NCBI GenBank assembly: GCA_002691625.1
Contig: NZIK01000026.1
Location: forward strand, 1-35,854
DNA: 35,854 nt
Direction: 5' to 3'
Source of the DNA: Alteromonadaceae bacterium
GTDB taxonomy: Bacteria > Pseudomonadota > Gammaproteobacteria > Enterobacterales > Alteromonadaceae
Shown here: piece after piece, positions 17,214 through 24,769 of the stretch
How positions within the stretch are numbered: the first letter of the stretch is position 1
How the letters are laid out: each line of letters opens with the position of its first letter
The notes under the pieces: model-generated
The model's input: the letters and a program-made list of their open reading frames with translations, nothing else
Database searches by the model: none
Told to the model about the DNA's origin: nothing
Program-made: the position numbers and the translations under genes

Positions 17214-17304
17214 TACAAACCGGCCGGTACGTCTGTACCGGCCAGGCTTTACTTGCCACATTCCACTTACACCGTTGGTATTTGCGTGTACAAGGTTCTG
17301 AAAT
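17214..17304. repeat. Left direct repeat (candidate attL): terminator plus displaced luxR 3' end
   Basis: This 91-base block is repeated in the same orientation at 20946-21037 with about five differences, including one single-base indel. On the minus strand it encodes FRTLYTQIPTV and a stop, the exact C-terminus of the luxR-type gene at 21000-21242, though no luxR body is attached here. Two of the differences are third-base changes (ATA for ATC, CCA for CCT) that leave the peptide unchanged. The other differences are outside the codons. The pattern fits an attachment site in a gene 3' end. Confidence 0.8.
17222..17243 (+). terminator. hslU terminator hairpin (left copy)
   Basis: GGCCGGTAC-GTCT-GTACCGGCC is a perfect 9-bp stem with a 4-base loop, starting 17 bases after the hslU stop. 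It is followed by AGGCTTTACTT rather than a long T-run. An identical hairpin is at 20954-20975 in the right repeat, where it would serve the luxR operon from the other strand. Confidence 0.8.
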
Positions 17305-17335
17305 TTCCCCCCACTTAGGTTACATCTTGAAGTGA

Positions 17336-17659
17336 CTAACAGAAAGCAATATCGCATCTGGCAGCACATTGTTTTTAGCAAACAATGGCAAGGCGTATAA
17401 GCCTGGCAAACTCTCAGAAATGGTCGGTCGATACGTTAAGCTCAGTGGTATGAAGCGCGGTGGTGCATGTCATTTGTTTCGGCATGCGACAGCAACCATT
17501 ATGCTGGATCACGGCGTGGAGCTTCGGCATGTGCAGGAGATGCTCGGCCATGCTGACATTTCTACGACACAATTATATACGCATGTGTCTCGCATCAAGC
17601 TTGGTGAGGTGTACAACAAAAGTCATCCCTCAGCTTTGAGTAATGAGTGTTTATATTAA
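17336..17659 (+). pseudogene. Tyrosine recombinase, C-terminal fragment
   Basis: This is only the C-terminal ~107 residues of an XerC/D-like integrase. The frame opens just after a TGA at 17333-17335, 29 bases inside the left repeat. It has HLFRH (catalytic HxxR), LGHADIS (third catalytic His region) and QLYTHVS (Tyr nucleophile), but no part carrying catalytic Arg I or the core-binding domain. It is closely similar to the other recombinase remnant at 19035-19703, including the shared C-terminal phrase HPSALS, so the two are related copies. It is non-functional on its own. Confidence 0.85.
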
Positions 17660-17668
17660 TCAGTACTA

Positions 17669-17698
17669 GCAATGGTAATGCAAATGCATTACTATTGC
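17669..17698. promoter_or_regulatory. Palindromic operator of the prlF-yhaV toxin-antitoxin operon
   Basis: GTAATGCA-AA-TGCATTAC is a perfect 8-bp dyad, extended outwards by GCAATG / TATTGC (5 of 6 paired) to 30 bases. It lies 28 bases before the prlF start codon. Antitoxins of the AbrB-fold type typically repress their own operon by binding such a dyad. Binding here is inferred. Confidence 0.65.
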
Positions 17699-17725
17699 TG
17701 TGTGTACTCAATTGAGGATAGCAAC

Positions 17726-18055
17726 ATGCCGCAATTACCATTACAAACTGAATCAACTTTGACGGAGCGATATCAAACGACCGTGCCTAGCGTTGTGCGC
17801 AAAGCACTGCATTTGGGTAAAAAAGATAAAATCAGGTTTACGGTGGAGCCTAACGGTAGTGTGACGTTATCGCGTGCCGAGCCTTCTGAAGATGATCCTG
17901 CGTTAGATTCATTTTTGGCTTTTTTAGGCAACGATATTGAACAACACCCAGAGAATATTCAAGCGCTAAGTCCTGCTATGCAAGCGTCTATTCAATCGTT
18001 GGTAGAGGGGGTTGAAATCGATTTGAACGCGCCACTAGATGAAGACGACGACTGA
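17726..18055 (+). CDS. prlF: Antitoxin PrlF (SohA), AbrB-type
   Basis: This 109-residue antitoxin of the PrlF/YhaV type II system has an N-terminal SpoVT-AbrB swapped-hairpin DNA-binding domain (~8-50, STLTERYQTTVPSVVRKAL...IRFTVEPNG). Its acidic C-terminus (LDEDDD) is the part that usually neutralises the toxin. The frame is open from 17672, but ATG 17726 fits the family N-terminus and has GAGGA 7 bases upstream. The palindrome at 17669-17698 is a likely self-operator. The toxin start follows 2 bases after its stop. The family call is confident from both this gene and its partner. Confidence 0.92.
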   Translation: MPQLPLQTESTLTERYQTTVPSVVRKALHLGKKDKIRFTVEPNGSVTLSRAEPSEDDPALDSFLAFLGNDIEQHPENIQALSPAMQASIQSLVEGVEIDLNAPLDEDDD

Positions 18056-18057
18056 TT

Positions 18058-18531
18058 TTGGCGGATAGTAGTTTTGTTGTAAAAAATGGTTGGACGCTAT
18101 ACGCCCATCCTTTGTTTATAGAGCAGTTAGCATCGTTGACTGCTCAAGTTAACGCTTTTAAAGCACGAGACCCTATCGGCTACAAAAAGAAAAACGCGAC
18201 CAAGCGATTAGCAGCAATAGAGAAGCTAATATTCGAAATCATTCCGAATGATCCTACAGCGACTGAATATCGCCAAGGTTCAACATTAGGTGACAACAAC
18301 AAACACTGGTTCAGAGCAAAATTCTTCCAACAATATCGACTCTTTTTTCGCTATCATCAAGCATCTAAAGTTATCGTTTATGCGTGGGTTAACGATGAAA
18401 AAACCAAACGCGCATATGAAAGCAAAAACGATGCATATAAAGTATTTGCTAAACTGCTAGCTTCGGGCAATCCACCTGATAGTTGGGACGCTCTTTTAAA
18501 AATGGCTTCTGCTATAACATCAGATAAATAA
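18058..18531 (+). CDS. yhaV: Toxin YhaV, ribosome-dependent mRNA interferase
   Basis: This 157-residue RelE-superfamily RNase toxin closely follows E. coli YhaV: NGWTLYAHPLF, the middle segment ATKRLAAIEKLI, then YRLFFRYHQASKVIVYAWVNDE and the end segment KNDAYKVFAKLLASGNPPDSW. No in-frame ATG or GTG lies near the N-terminus. The start is taken as TTG at 18058, two bases after the antitoxin stop, with only weak ribosome-binding sequence, so it is probably made by translational coupling. A weak, coupled toxin start keeps antitoxin in excess. The reading frame is intact, so the pair may well be active. Confidence 0.92.
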   Translation: MADSSFVVKNGWTLYAHPLFIEQLASLTAQVNAFKARDPIGYKKKNATKRLAAIEKLIFEIIPNDPTATEYRQGSTLGDNNKHWFRAKFFQQYRLFFRYHQASKVIVYAWVNDEKTKRAYESKNDAYKVFAKLLASGNPPDSWDALLKMASAITSDK

Positions 18532-18566
18532 TCGTCTTTGAACTGCTCAGAATTAGCGGATCATAA

Positions 18567-18920
18567 AATCGATTACTGTACTACAAAGCACGGATTTATC
18601 ATCCAAAGCTAGGGCGATTCCTGCAAACTGACCCTGTGGGTTATGAAGACCAGATGAATCTTTATGCTTATGTGGGCAATGATCCGGTTGATATGACTGA
18701 TCCTACAGGTAAATGTATGACTGATTCTAGTGGAAAGCAGACAAGTGGCATCTGTCCTGTATCGGGCGATAGCAATGCAGCGGCGTTAGTCCAGGATAGG
18801 TTATCTGATCCAAACAGCATTGCTGGGCAGGTAGAGAAACAATTGAATGACAACGGGTCTATCACATTTGTGGACACGACTGTTGTTAGCTCTGCAACCA
18901 GCTCTGTCATGACACTTTGA
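18567..18920 (+). pseudogene. Rhs-family protein, C-terminal core remnant with a unique tail
   Basis: The frame opens after a TAA at 18564-18566. It encodes the classic Rhs core end (YYKARIYHPKLGRFLQTDP, then NLYAYVGNDPV and DPTGK), followed by a ~70-residue unrelated tail ending in SVMTL. In full-length Rhs/YD-repeat proteins, sequence after this core is the variable toxin tip. The thousands of upstream bases for the YD-repeat shell are absent, so this is a displaced 3' end. The tail shows no nuclease or other motif I recognise. It could be a remnant left by recombination, as Rhs tips move between loci. Confidence 0.85.
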
Positions 18921-19034
18921 TGGATGAGTACATGGCATATCTCAATGTTTACCGCAAACCGCTTGATGGGTGCAACCGCTGTGTGCAGCCAATAAATACG
19001 ATTTGATATTGTGCGTTAAAACTTTATCAAAAAG

Positions 19035-19703
19035 ATGTTCAATCGTGGCCTGTTAACTGCTGACAAGCTTAGTAGCATCGACTTACCCACGGTTGGCAGA
19101 CCATTACCCAAGGCGAATTTTACTGCCGAGGAGGTCGAGCAAATCCTTGAGCAGCCTTTGTTATATGGCTTTAAGGGTATGCGAGACCGTGTGATACTTG
19201 AAACGCTGTTTGCCACAGGTATTCATAGAATAGAACTGTTGCATCTCGATATTGAGGATGTGGATTTTAATCAGCAATTGATTAGGGTAAGAAAAGGCAA
19301 AGGTAATCGGGAGAACATTTTGCCAGTGAGTGATAGAGCAGTCGAATGGCTAGTGTTCTATCTGACCAAACTTCGCCTCAAACTGGCAACCTTACACTCG
19401 GGCAGTGCGCTGTTTCTAAACGATAAGGGAGCGCGATACCGTGCTTGCGCGTTATCTGATATGGCCTCGCGGTATGTTCGGTTTGCAGGGTTTAAGCGGT
19501 CGGGCTCTTGTCACCTGTTTCGCCATGCAACAGCCACTATCATGCTGGATAACGGCGCTGACATTCGGCATGTGCAAGAAATGCTGGTCCATGCTGACAT
19601 TGCCAGCACACAAATCTACACCTTTGTTTCTCGCTCTAAGCTTCGCGATGTGTACAACAAGACACATCCGTCCGCATTAAGCGATAAGAGGTTGTTCAGG
19701 TAG
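19035..19703 (+). pseudogene. Tyrosine recombinase, N-truncated and lacking catalytic Arg I
   Basis: 222 residues of an XerC/D-like integrase. It lacks most of the N-terminal core-binding domain; the frame opens after TAA at 19017-19019. The catalytic domain has the usual context LFATGIHRIELLHLD, but the expected catalytic Arg of TG(I/L)R is His64 (CAT, one transition from CGT). HLFRH (H160, R163), H186 and Tyr195 are kept. The usual LGH is LVH, and YTHVS is YTFVS. It is closely similar to the fragment at 17336-17659. Truncation and loss of Arg I make activity very unlikely. Upstream, 18921-19034 holds no gene I can support. Confidence 0.85.
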
Positions 19704-19760
19704 GGCATAATGGCTATTTCTTGCATGTTGAGGTAAAATCGTAGCAACACTGGAGGGTAT

Positions 19761-19919
19761 ATGAAAAACACCGTTGCAAAGACTGGCAATAGCCAAAAAG
19801 GTCGGTTTACCCCGAATATGGATAACTTCGAAGTAAGCCTGAGCTATGAAGGGCTTGCGCTCAAAAAAAGTAATGAGCGAAAAAGCATTACCAATTTAAA
19901 ACGGAAGTATGCTCGATAA
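19761..19919 (+). CDS. YhfG-like class I Fic antitoxin (short protein)
   Basis: This 52-residue basic protein is preceded by GGAGG 4-5 bases before its ATG, the strongest ribosome-binding site in the island. It contains S26-LSY-E30-G31, the (S/T)xxxE(G/N) inhibition motif of Fic antitoxins. E. coli YhfG, encoded next to Fic, has SRRLEG at the equivalent place. The gene overlaps the fic start by 11 bases in another frame. The Glu should reach into the Fic active site and block ATP orientation. Identity with YhfG is by motif, size and position rather than overall similarity, so it is moderately sure. Confidence 0.8.
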   Translation: MKNTVAKTGNSQKGRFTPNMDNFEVSLSYEGLALKKSNERKSITNLKRKYAR

Positions 19920-20508
19920 GTACGGGGTAACACAGGATAGATACTGTTACCCCGATGCTGACGTTCTTATCAATCACCTTGATATACGCGACGCGGTGTT
20001 ATTAGCAGAAGCCGAAGCTGAGTTCACCGCTGAGCGTTACAGAACATACGAAGCCCCCAAGCTAACAATAGCTGATTTTACGCTGGAGCATCTAAAACAG
20101 CTCCACTATCACCTATTCCAGGATGTCTATGATTGGGCAGGTCAGTTAAGAGATGTTGATATTTCGAAAGGCGGCACGCGGTTCTGTACATGGTCACGTA
20201 TTGAGCCAGAAGCCAATAAGCTATTCAACACTATCCCAACTCTTGCGCATGTAGAAACTGAAGAAGCTTTAATATCAAAAGTGGCTGATGTATTTTGTGA
20301 GATAAACTTACTCCACCCATTCAGAGAAGGAAATGGCCGAATTCAGCGCTTCTTCTTCGAGGAAATGCTATTCACCTTGGGTTATGATGTGTCATGGCCT
20401 CGAATACCCCAGCAAGACTGGATAGATGCCAATATAGCAGGGGTAAATTTAGACTTGTCTCTTCTTGAGGCAATATTTGCTCAGGCAATCTCATCCGATA
20501 GCGAATAA
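19909..20508 (+). CDS. fic: Fic-domain protein (AMP transferase toxin)
   Basis: The 199-residue Fic protein has the same length as E. coli Fic and similar landmarks: DVYDWAGQLRDVDI (the target-docking flap region), CEINLLHPFREGNGRIQRFFFE and GYDVSW. The catalytic motif HPFREGNGR (136-144) is complete with His136, unlike E. coli Fic, whose motif is degenerate, so this copy should be able to transfer AMP from ATP to hydroxyls of target proteins. The start overlaps the 3' end of the small antitoxin gene, implying coupled translation. Substrates are unknown; related class I Fic toxins modify DNA gyrase and topoisomerase IV. Confidence 0.93.
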   Translation: MLDKYGVTQDRYCYPDADVLINHLDIRDAVLLAEAEAEFTAERYRTYEAPKLTIADFTLEHLKQLHYHLFQDVYDWAGQLRDVDISKGGTRFCTWSRIEPEANKLFNTIPTLAHVETEEALISKVADVFCEINLLHPFREGNGRIQRFFFEEMLFTLGYDVSWPRIPQQDWIDANIAGVNLDLSLLEAIFAQAISSDSE

Positions 20509-20710
20509 GAAAAAGGTGCTTGTATAGATGACAGGCATGAAACACGAATTAATTTAACCCAGCTAGATTTATCCAGCATTGCCACATAGAATCAACGATG
20601 GATATCGCTTACGAGGAAGTAAGCTGCTCTTTTAAAACCTGCTGGGATGCACCCCTCCTAAATATCAAAGCCTTTCTGAAAGATAACAGCATGGCTTGTG
20701 AATCCGATGA

Positions 20711-20782
20711 TTACTTTATATGCAGGCACGATACTATGATCCAGTTATCTGGCGGTTTTATCCGAACTATCCAATAGACTGA
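20711..20782 (+). pseudogene. Second Rhs-core remnant
   Basis: After a TGA at 20708-20710, 23 codons read LLYMQARYYDPVIWRFYP..., matching the Rhs core phrase (typically YMQARYYDPVIGRFYSNDP), before a TGA at 20780. The typical IGRF is IWRF. It is too short to be functional. The rest of 20509-20945 holds no gene I can support. Its family wording differs from the remnant at 18567, so it likely derives from a different Rhs gene. Confidence 0.7.
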
Positions 20783-20945
20783 ATAACTTATTTTGGTACT
20801 GAAAACGGAATTCCTACATAAGTCAAAATAGAAAATTGAATCCAACTCAATTGCGTCGAACTTGCGGGACTTAGTTTTAGATATTCATAGGCTTCAGTTG
20901 TCTAAAGTGTTTAACTGCCACAATACTATCCTGTAACGCCAAACT

Positions 20946-21037
20946 TACAAACCGGCCGGTACGTCTGTACCGGCCAGGCTTTACTTGCCACATTCCCGCT
21001 TACACCGTAGGGATTTGCGTGTACAAGGTTCTGAAAT
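20946..21037. repeat. Right direct repeat (candidate attR): terminator plus functional luxR 3' end
   Basis: This 92-base copy of 17214-17304 is joined in frame to the luxR-type gene and supplies its last 11-12 codons, stop and terminator hairpin (20954-20975). The match ends inside the coding sequence at the start of the codons for FRTLYTQIPTV. Beyond that point the two copies are unrelated (AGCGGG here, TTCCCC at the left copy), so the recombination boundary falls within the gene. Confidence 0.8.
20954..20975 (-). terminator. Terminator hairpin of the exporter-luxR operon (right copy)
   Basis: It is the same 9-bp stem and 4-base loop as at 17222-17243, lying 24 bases beyond the luxR stop on the minus strand. 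Being nearly symmetrical, it would form in transcripts from either side. Confidence 0.75.
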
Positions 21038-21242
21038 AGCGGGCCATCAACGCTGCCCGATTACGGATTTCCAGCTTGCGGTAAATATTAGCGCAGTGAA
21101 ATTTCACCGTTCGCTCACTGATAAACAATTGCGAAGCGATGGTCTTGTTCGGTAAGCCTTCGATAATTTTATGCGCCACCTGAAGTTCACGTTTAGACAA
21201 CTGTTCCAAATGTTCAGGGCTTAATAACTCTTGATCAAACAT
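21000..21242 (-). CDS. Stand-alone LuxR/GerE-type DNA-binding regulator
   Basis: 80 residues comprise little more than a LuxR-type helix-turn-helix (~15-70: LSKRELQVAHKIIEGLPNKTIASQLFISERTVKFHCANIYRKL). There is no receiver or autoinducer-binding domain, so activity must be controlled by amount or by a partner. It is the last gene of the hlyD-exporter operon, overlapping the exporter gene by 8 bases. It probably feeds back on the operon promoter, where repeated ATGTCTCA sites lie (24770-24797). Its 3' end is the island integration target, and the last 11 codons are in the repeat. Confidence 0.9.
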   Translation of the reverse strand: MFDQELLSPEHLEQLSKRELQVAHKIIEGLPNKTIASQLFISERTVKFHCANIYRKLEIRNRAALMARYFRTLYTQIPTV

Positions 21243-23406
21243 GATGATCTCCTTGTTGAGTGGGGGTTGGTAAATCAGGCGTATAATTGATGGCTACTTC
21301 CGTCAGCTGGCCGCCTGCCAGGTGATACCGCTGATGGGCCATTTGAATGGTTTCGCGCCGATGGGCAATAACCACCCGGGTCATGGGTAATCGGGAAAGA
21401 TGTTGATTAATAAGCTTTTCACTGTTGGCATCAAGATGGCTGCTGGCCTCGTCGAGTAGCAGCAGAGCCGGACGCTGATACAAGGCCCGGGCGAGAAATA
21501 AACGCTGGCGCTGGCCGCCACTAAAATTGCTGCCACCTTCCTGGAGCAGCGTGTAATACTGCATAGGCAGCCTGGTGATGGTGTCGTGCAGATTGGCCAG
21601 TTGGCAGCACTCTATTAACCGTGGCATGTCGATATGTTGCTGAAAACCACTGACATTGTCGATAACGGTGCCGGAAAGACACACATCATCCTGCATTACG
21701 GCACTGATCCGCTGGGCTGGATCGCGGCTGTTGAGCGGCTTATCGTCAATCAGGATCTGCCCTGAAGTGGCCGGAAGTAAGCCGGTAAGGCATTTAGCCA
21801 GGCTGGACTTTCCGTTGCCGCTAACGCCGGTGATTACTACCATTTGGCCCGGTAACACTTCAAGGTTTAGCCCTTCGAAAAGCGGCGGTTGACCCTGATA
21901 GGCAAAGCTTAAATCCTCGATAGTTAGTTTGTGCGCCACAGGTACATGGGCTGGCGCACTGCAAGAAACAGGAGCCAGTGAGGCAAAGTCTACGGGCGTT
22001 TGGACAATATCCGCCAGCCTGTCGAGGTGCACGCGCAATAAACGCCACTGAAGTAATTGTTCGAGTAATCCGTTGATAGCTGAATTAAAGCGGTTCTTGT
22101 AGCTGGTAAATGCGTACAGCATGCCAACGGTAAAAGCCTGCTCCATCACCAGCGTGGCAGCCAGATAGACGACCAGTAGGTTTTCAATTCCAAACAGGAG
22201 CAGATGCACGATACTAAAACCCATTTCCCAGCGGCGTAAGCGAATATCACGGTTCAGGGTATCGGTAAGTAAATGCTGCCAGCCATGTAACCGGAACGAC
22301 TCGAGCTTAAGCATTCTGATTGACTGAATGCCCCTCAGCGTTTCTATAAAGTGGCTGTTTTCCTTCGCGGCACAGGCAATTCTTTCTTGTTGTAAGCGCT
22401 GCACCGGGCCTAGCAAAATTAACCGTAGGGCAAGAAATAACCCCGCAATGCCTACTACCACCAGCATTAGTTTCAGGCTGTATAACGCCATTAAAATCAG
22501 TGTGCACAGCATGATTAGCGTGTCTAAAATGAGCGCGACAATACCCTGACTGATAAAGCGTCTGACTTCCTGCAAGCTACCAAAACGAGCCACCATGTCA
22601 CCGATATGGCGCTGGGAAAAGTAACTGAATGGCAGCCGGATCAAATGAGTAAAGACATTTACCGAGAGTTGCTGGGCGAGGTGCCCAGACATAGCAATGC
22701 CGGCAGTCTGGCGGGTAAGATTGGTGATCGCTTCCACAACAATTAGCAGAAAGAAGCCGAGAAACAGCACATTGAGCAGCGAAGCATCGTTATTGACTAT
22801 CACTGAGTCGATAACCAGTTGCATATAATAGGGCGATGCCAGCGCAAAACATTGCAGCAGCAAAGACAAAATAAACAACACCAGTAAGGAGCGCTTGATA
22901 CCTACGATACGCTGCCATAACTGGCTGAGCTTTAATGGCTGGCGCAGGTTTTGAGGCGTGAAGTCACTGCCAGGCTGAAGCTCCAGTGCAATACCGGTAA
23001 AGGCATCACTAACCTGTTGCCAGCTAAGACGGCGTTTGCCACATGCCGGGTCCTGAATCTCAATACCCTTCGCTGAAACTTTGGTTAACACAACAAAGTG
23101 CTGCATGTTCCAGTGCAAAATGCAGGGGAGCTGTAGCTCGTTCATATTCTCTGGCTCAAGCTTTAGCGCCCGGCTATTGAGGTTGAGTGAGTGAGCGAAA
23201 TCAATCAGCTGTTTAAGGTTAGCACCCTGCTGGCTGAAGGCGCGTAAGCTGCGTAGCCTGGCCAGGTCTATATTGAGCCCGTGATAGCCGGCTACCATGG
23301 CGATACAGGCCAGTCCGCATTCGGCGTTTTCGGCTTGCAATATCTGCGGCGTCGAACGGCGCCAGCCGAGCTGCAAGGGTAGTTTGAACAGTGTGGCGGT
23401 GCTCAC
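21235..23406 (-). CDS. C39-peptidase ABC exporter (peptide processing and export)
   Basis: This 723-residue peptidase-containing ABC transporter cleaves a double-glycine leader and exports the peptide across the inner membrane. The peptidase domain (~18-140) has catalytic Cys30 (AENAECGLAC), His103 (HWNMQHFVVL) and Asp119 (QDPACG). The membrane domain (~160-460) follows. The ATPase has Walker A GVSGNGKSS (~525), signature FSGGQRQR (~627), Walker B LLLLDEASSHLD and the switch His in VIAHR. It overlaps the adaptor gene by four bases and the luxR gene by eight. All catalytic residues are present, so it is a true maturation exporter rather than a HlyB-type degenerate one. No obvious substrate gene is in view. 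Confidence 0.95.
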   Translation of the reverse strand: MSTATLFKLPLQLGWRRSTPQILQAENAECGLACIAMVAGYHGLNIDLARLRSLRAFSQQGANLKQLIDFAHSLNLNSRALKLEPENMNELQLPCILHWNMQHFVVLTKVSAKGIEIQDPACGKRRLSWQQVSDAFTGIALELQPGSDFTPQNLRQPLKLSQLWQRIVGIKRSLLVLFILSLLLQCFALASPYYMQLVIDSVIVNNDASLLNVLFLGFFLLIVVEAITNLTRQTAGIAMSGHLAQQLSVNVFTHLIRLPFSYFSQRHIGDMVARFGSLQEVRRFISQGIVALILDTLIMLCTLILMALYSLKLMLVVVGIAGLFLALRLILLGPVQRLQQERIACAAKENSHFIETLRGIQSIRMLKLESFRLHGWQHLLTDTLNRDIRLRRWEMGFSIVHLLLFGIENLLVVYLAATLVMEQAFTVGMLYAFTSYKNRFNSAINGLLEQLLQWRLLRVHLDRLADIVQTPVDFASLAPVSCSAPAHVPVAHKLTIEDLSFAYQGQPPLFEGLNLEVLPGQMVVITGVSGNGKSSLAKCLTGLLPATSGQILIDDKPLNSRDPAQRISAVMQDDVCLSGTVIDNVSGFQQHIDMPRLIECCQLANLHDTITRLPMQYYTLLQEGGSNFSGGQRQRLFLARALYQRPALLLLDEASSHLDANSEKLINQHLSRLPMTRVVIAHRRETIQMAHQRYHLAGGQLTEVAINYTPDLPTPTQQGDHHV

Positions 23407-24662
23407 AACACACCTCCACGCAGTTCATACAGTGGTTCAAATAACCATTGCATCAGGTTGCGCTCGCGAATGGCTATTTCTGCGGCAAAGGTCATGCCGG
23501 CTCGCAGGGCAATGCGTTGATTAAAATATTCAATGCTGGTGGCTTGCAGGGTTGCCTTGGCCAGGTACACCGGGGTGTTTATTGCCAATGGTTTTTGCGC
23601 TACTTCCTGTGGCAGTAGCAAGTGAGCAGATACCGAATCGATGGTGGCTTTATAGGTGCCAAACTGGGTATGCGGAAAGGCATCGTAGCGTAAACTGATG
23701 GATTGGCCTGGGGATATCTGGCCCGCCGCGGCGACCGGGATTAACAATTGTGCAGAGACCTCGGCGTTAAATGGCATCAGCGAAAGCAGAGGCACATTGC
23801 TCTGGGCGAACTGGCCTGGCTTTACATTGAGGTTGGTTACCCGGCCGTTTGTGGACGCGGTAATAATGACTTCCTGCTGACTGTACTGCTGATCGAGACT
23901 TTTTTGCAGTTCACTGATTTGGTTTTCAATACTCAGCAGCTGTAACTGATGGGCGTGTTCCGCTTCGCTAAGGGCAAACTGGTTGTCTTCAATGGCTTGT
24001 AAGGTGGCTATCCATTCGCGCTCAAGATTCTGACGCTGATAGGTTTCGTCGATTCGCTGCGTCTTTAAGGTTTGTAATTGCTGGCGGCTGGAAAATCCCT
24101 GATGGGTGAGTTCGGTGAACGACTGAATTTGCTTATCCAGTAAGGCCATTTTGTCATCCAGCAACATGCGCATGGCGGCGAGGCGTGAGCGATCCTCAGT
24201 GAGTCGTTGGGCCGTTTTAGTCAGGCGTTGCTGTTGGGTTGTGAAACCTTTCTTGGTAAGCCTGTACTGGCTTTGCAGACGCTCAATCTGCGTGTCGAGC
24301 TCCTGAATCAGAGCGTCGTTGATACTCTGGCCGTTATGTAAAATTGCGTCCCGGGTCAGCCTGATAAGTGGAGTGCCTTTTTGCACCTGCGTGTTTTCGC
24401 TAACCAGCACTTCGCTAACAATAGCGCCTGATGCCGGTCCGTAAACCGGGGTAATACCGCGGGCGGGTTCCAGCCAGCCTGTTACGGTTTGGGTATAAGT
24501 GTAGCGTCCCGCCAACAGCCAGCTTAAAACACCAATTAACCAGCTACACAGCAGCACGGTAATCATAAGAGTGGGTAGTCTTGGCCTGAGTAATATTGCT
24601 CCATCGATTTTTTGCTGCTGTGAAACGACGGCCTGGTGGCGAAATAATGTTTGGCTTTGCAT
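23403..24662 (-). CDS. HlyD-family membrane-fusion adaptor
   Basis: The periplasmic adaptor (419 residues) links the ABC exporter to an outer-membrane channel. One N-terminal membrane helix (~32-55) is followed by a biotinyl-lipoyl half-motif (PVYGPASGAIVSEVLVSENTQVQKGTPLIRL) and a long alpha-helical hairpin (~100-250, rich in Gln/Leu heptads). The second lipoyl half (ASTNGRVTNLNVKPGQFAQSNVPLLSL) and a beta-barrel domain come last. The frame continues to a TTG at 24695, but ATG 24662 has AGGA about 9 bases upstream, whereas ATG 24671 has it too close. No TolC-like gene is nearby, so a shared channel is probable. Confidence 0.9.
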   Translation of the reverse strand: MQSQTLFRHQAVVSQQQKIDGAILLRPRLPTLMITVLLCSWLIGVLSWLLAGRYTYTQTVTGWLEPARGITPVYGPASGAIVSEVLVSENTQVQKGTPLIRLTRDAILHNGQSINDALIQELDTQIERLQSQYRLTKKGFTTQQQRLTKTAQRLTEDRSRLAAMRMLLDDKMALLDKQIQSFTELTHQGFSSRQQLQTLKTQRIDETYQRQNLEREWIATLQAIEDNQFALSEAEHAHQLQLLSIENQISELQKSLDQQYSQQEVIITASTNGRVTNLNVKPGQFAQSNVPLLSLMPFNAEVSAQLLIPVAAAGQISPGQSISLRYDAFPHTQFGTYKATIDSVSAHLLLPQEVAQKPLAINTPVYLAKATLQATSIEYFNQRIALRAGMTFAAEIAIRERNLMQWLFEPLYELRGGVL

Positions 24663-24769
24663 GGCGTCCATTCCTGCTGTGGGTTGATGATTCAACCTTA
24701 TGCCTGAGAGCCCTGGTTCACGGTGAAGGTCAGGCCTGGTGCGCTTATTGAGGGGACGATCGCTGACTG

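Larger units (their letters stand above)
17305..20945. mobile_element. Integrated genomic island between duplicated luxR 3' ends
   Basis: About 3.6 kb of visibly AT-richer DNA lies between two ~91-bp direct repeats and separates hslU from the convergent luxR operon. Cargo from left to right is an integrase 3' fragment, prlF-yhaV, an Rhs C-terminal fragment, an N-truncated integrase, a yhfG-like/fic pair and a second Rhs remnant. All genes point the same way (plus). Both recombinases are damaged, so the element is probably stranded. Without an empty-site strain for comparison, the boundaries rest on the repeats alone. Confidence 0.7.

Noticed and set aside
18917..19010. A short plus-strand frame (MDEYMAYLNVYRKP...) between the Rhs tail and the second recombinase.
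   Set aside because: It has no ribosome-binding site and no recognisable family, and lies in debris between two pseudogenes.
20598..20777. A 59-codon plus-strand ORF in the right part of the island.
   Set aside because: No ribosome-binding site is seen, and it overlaps in another frame the recognisable Rhs remnant, which explains the sequence better.
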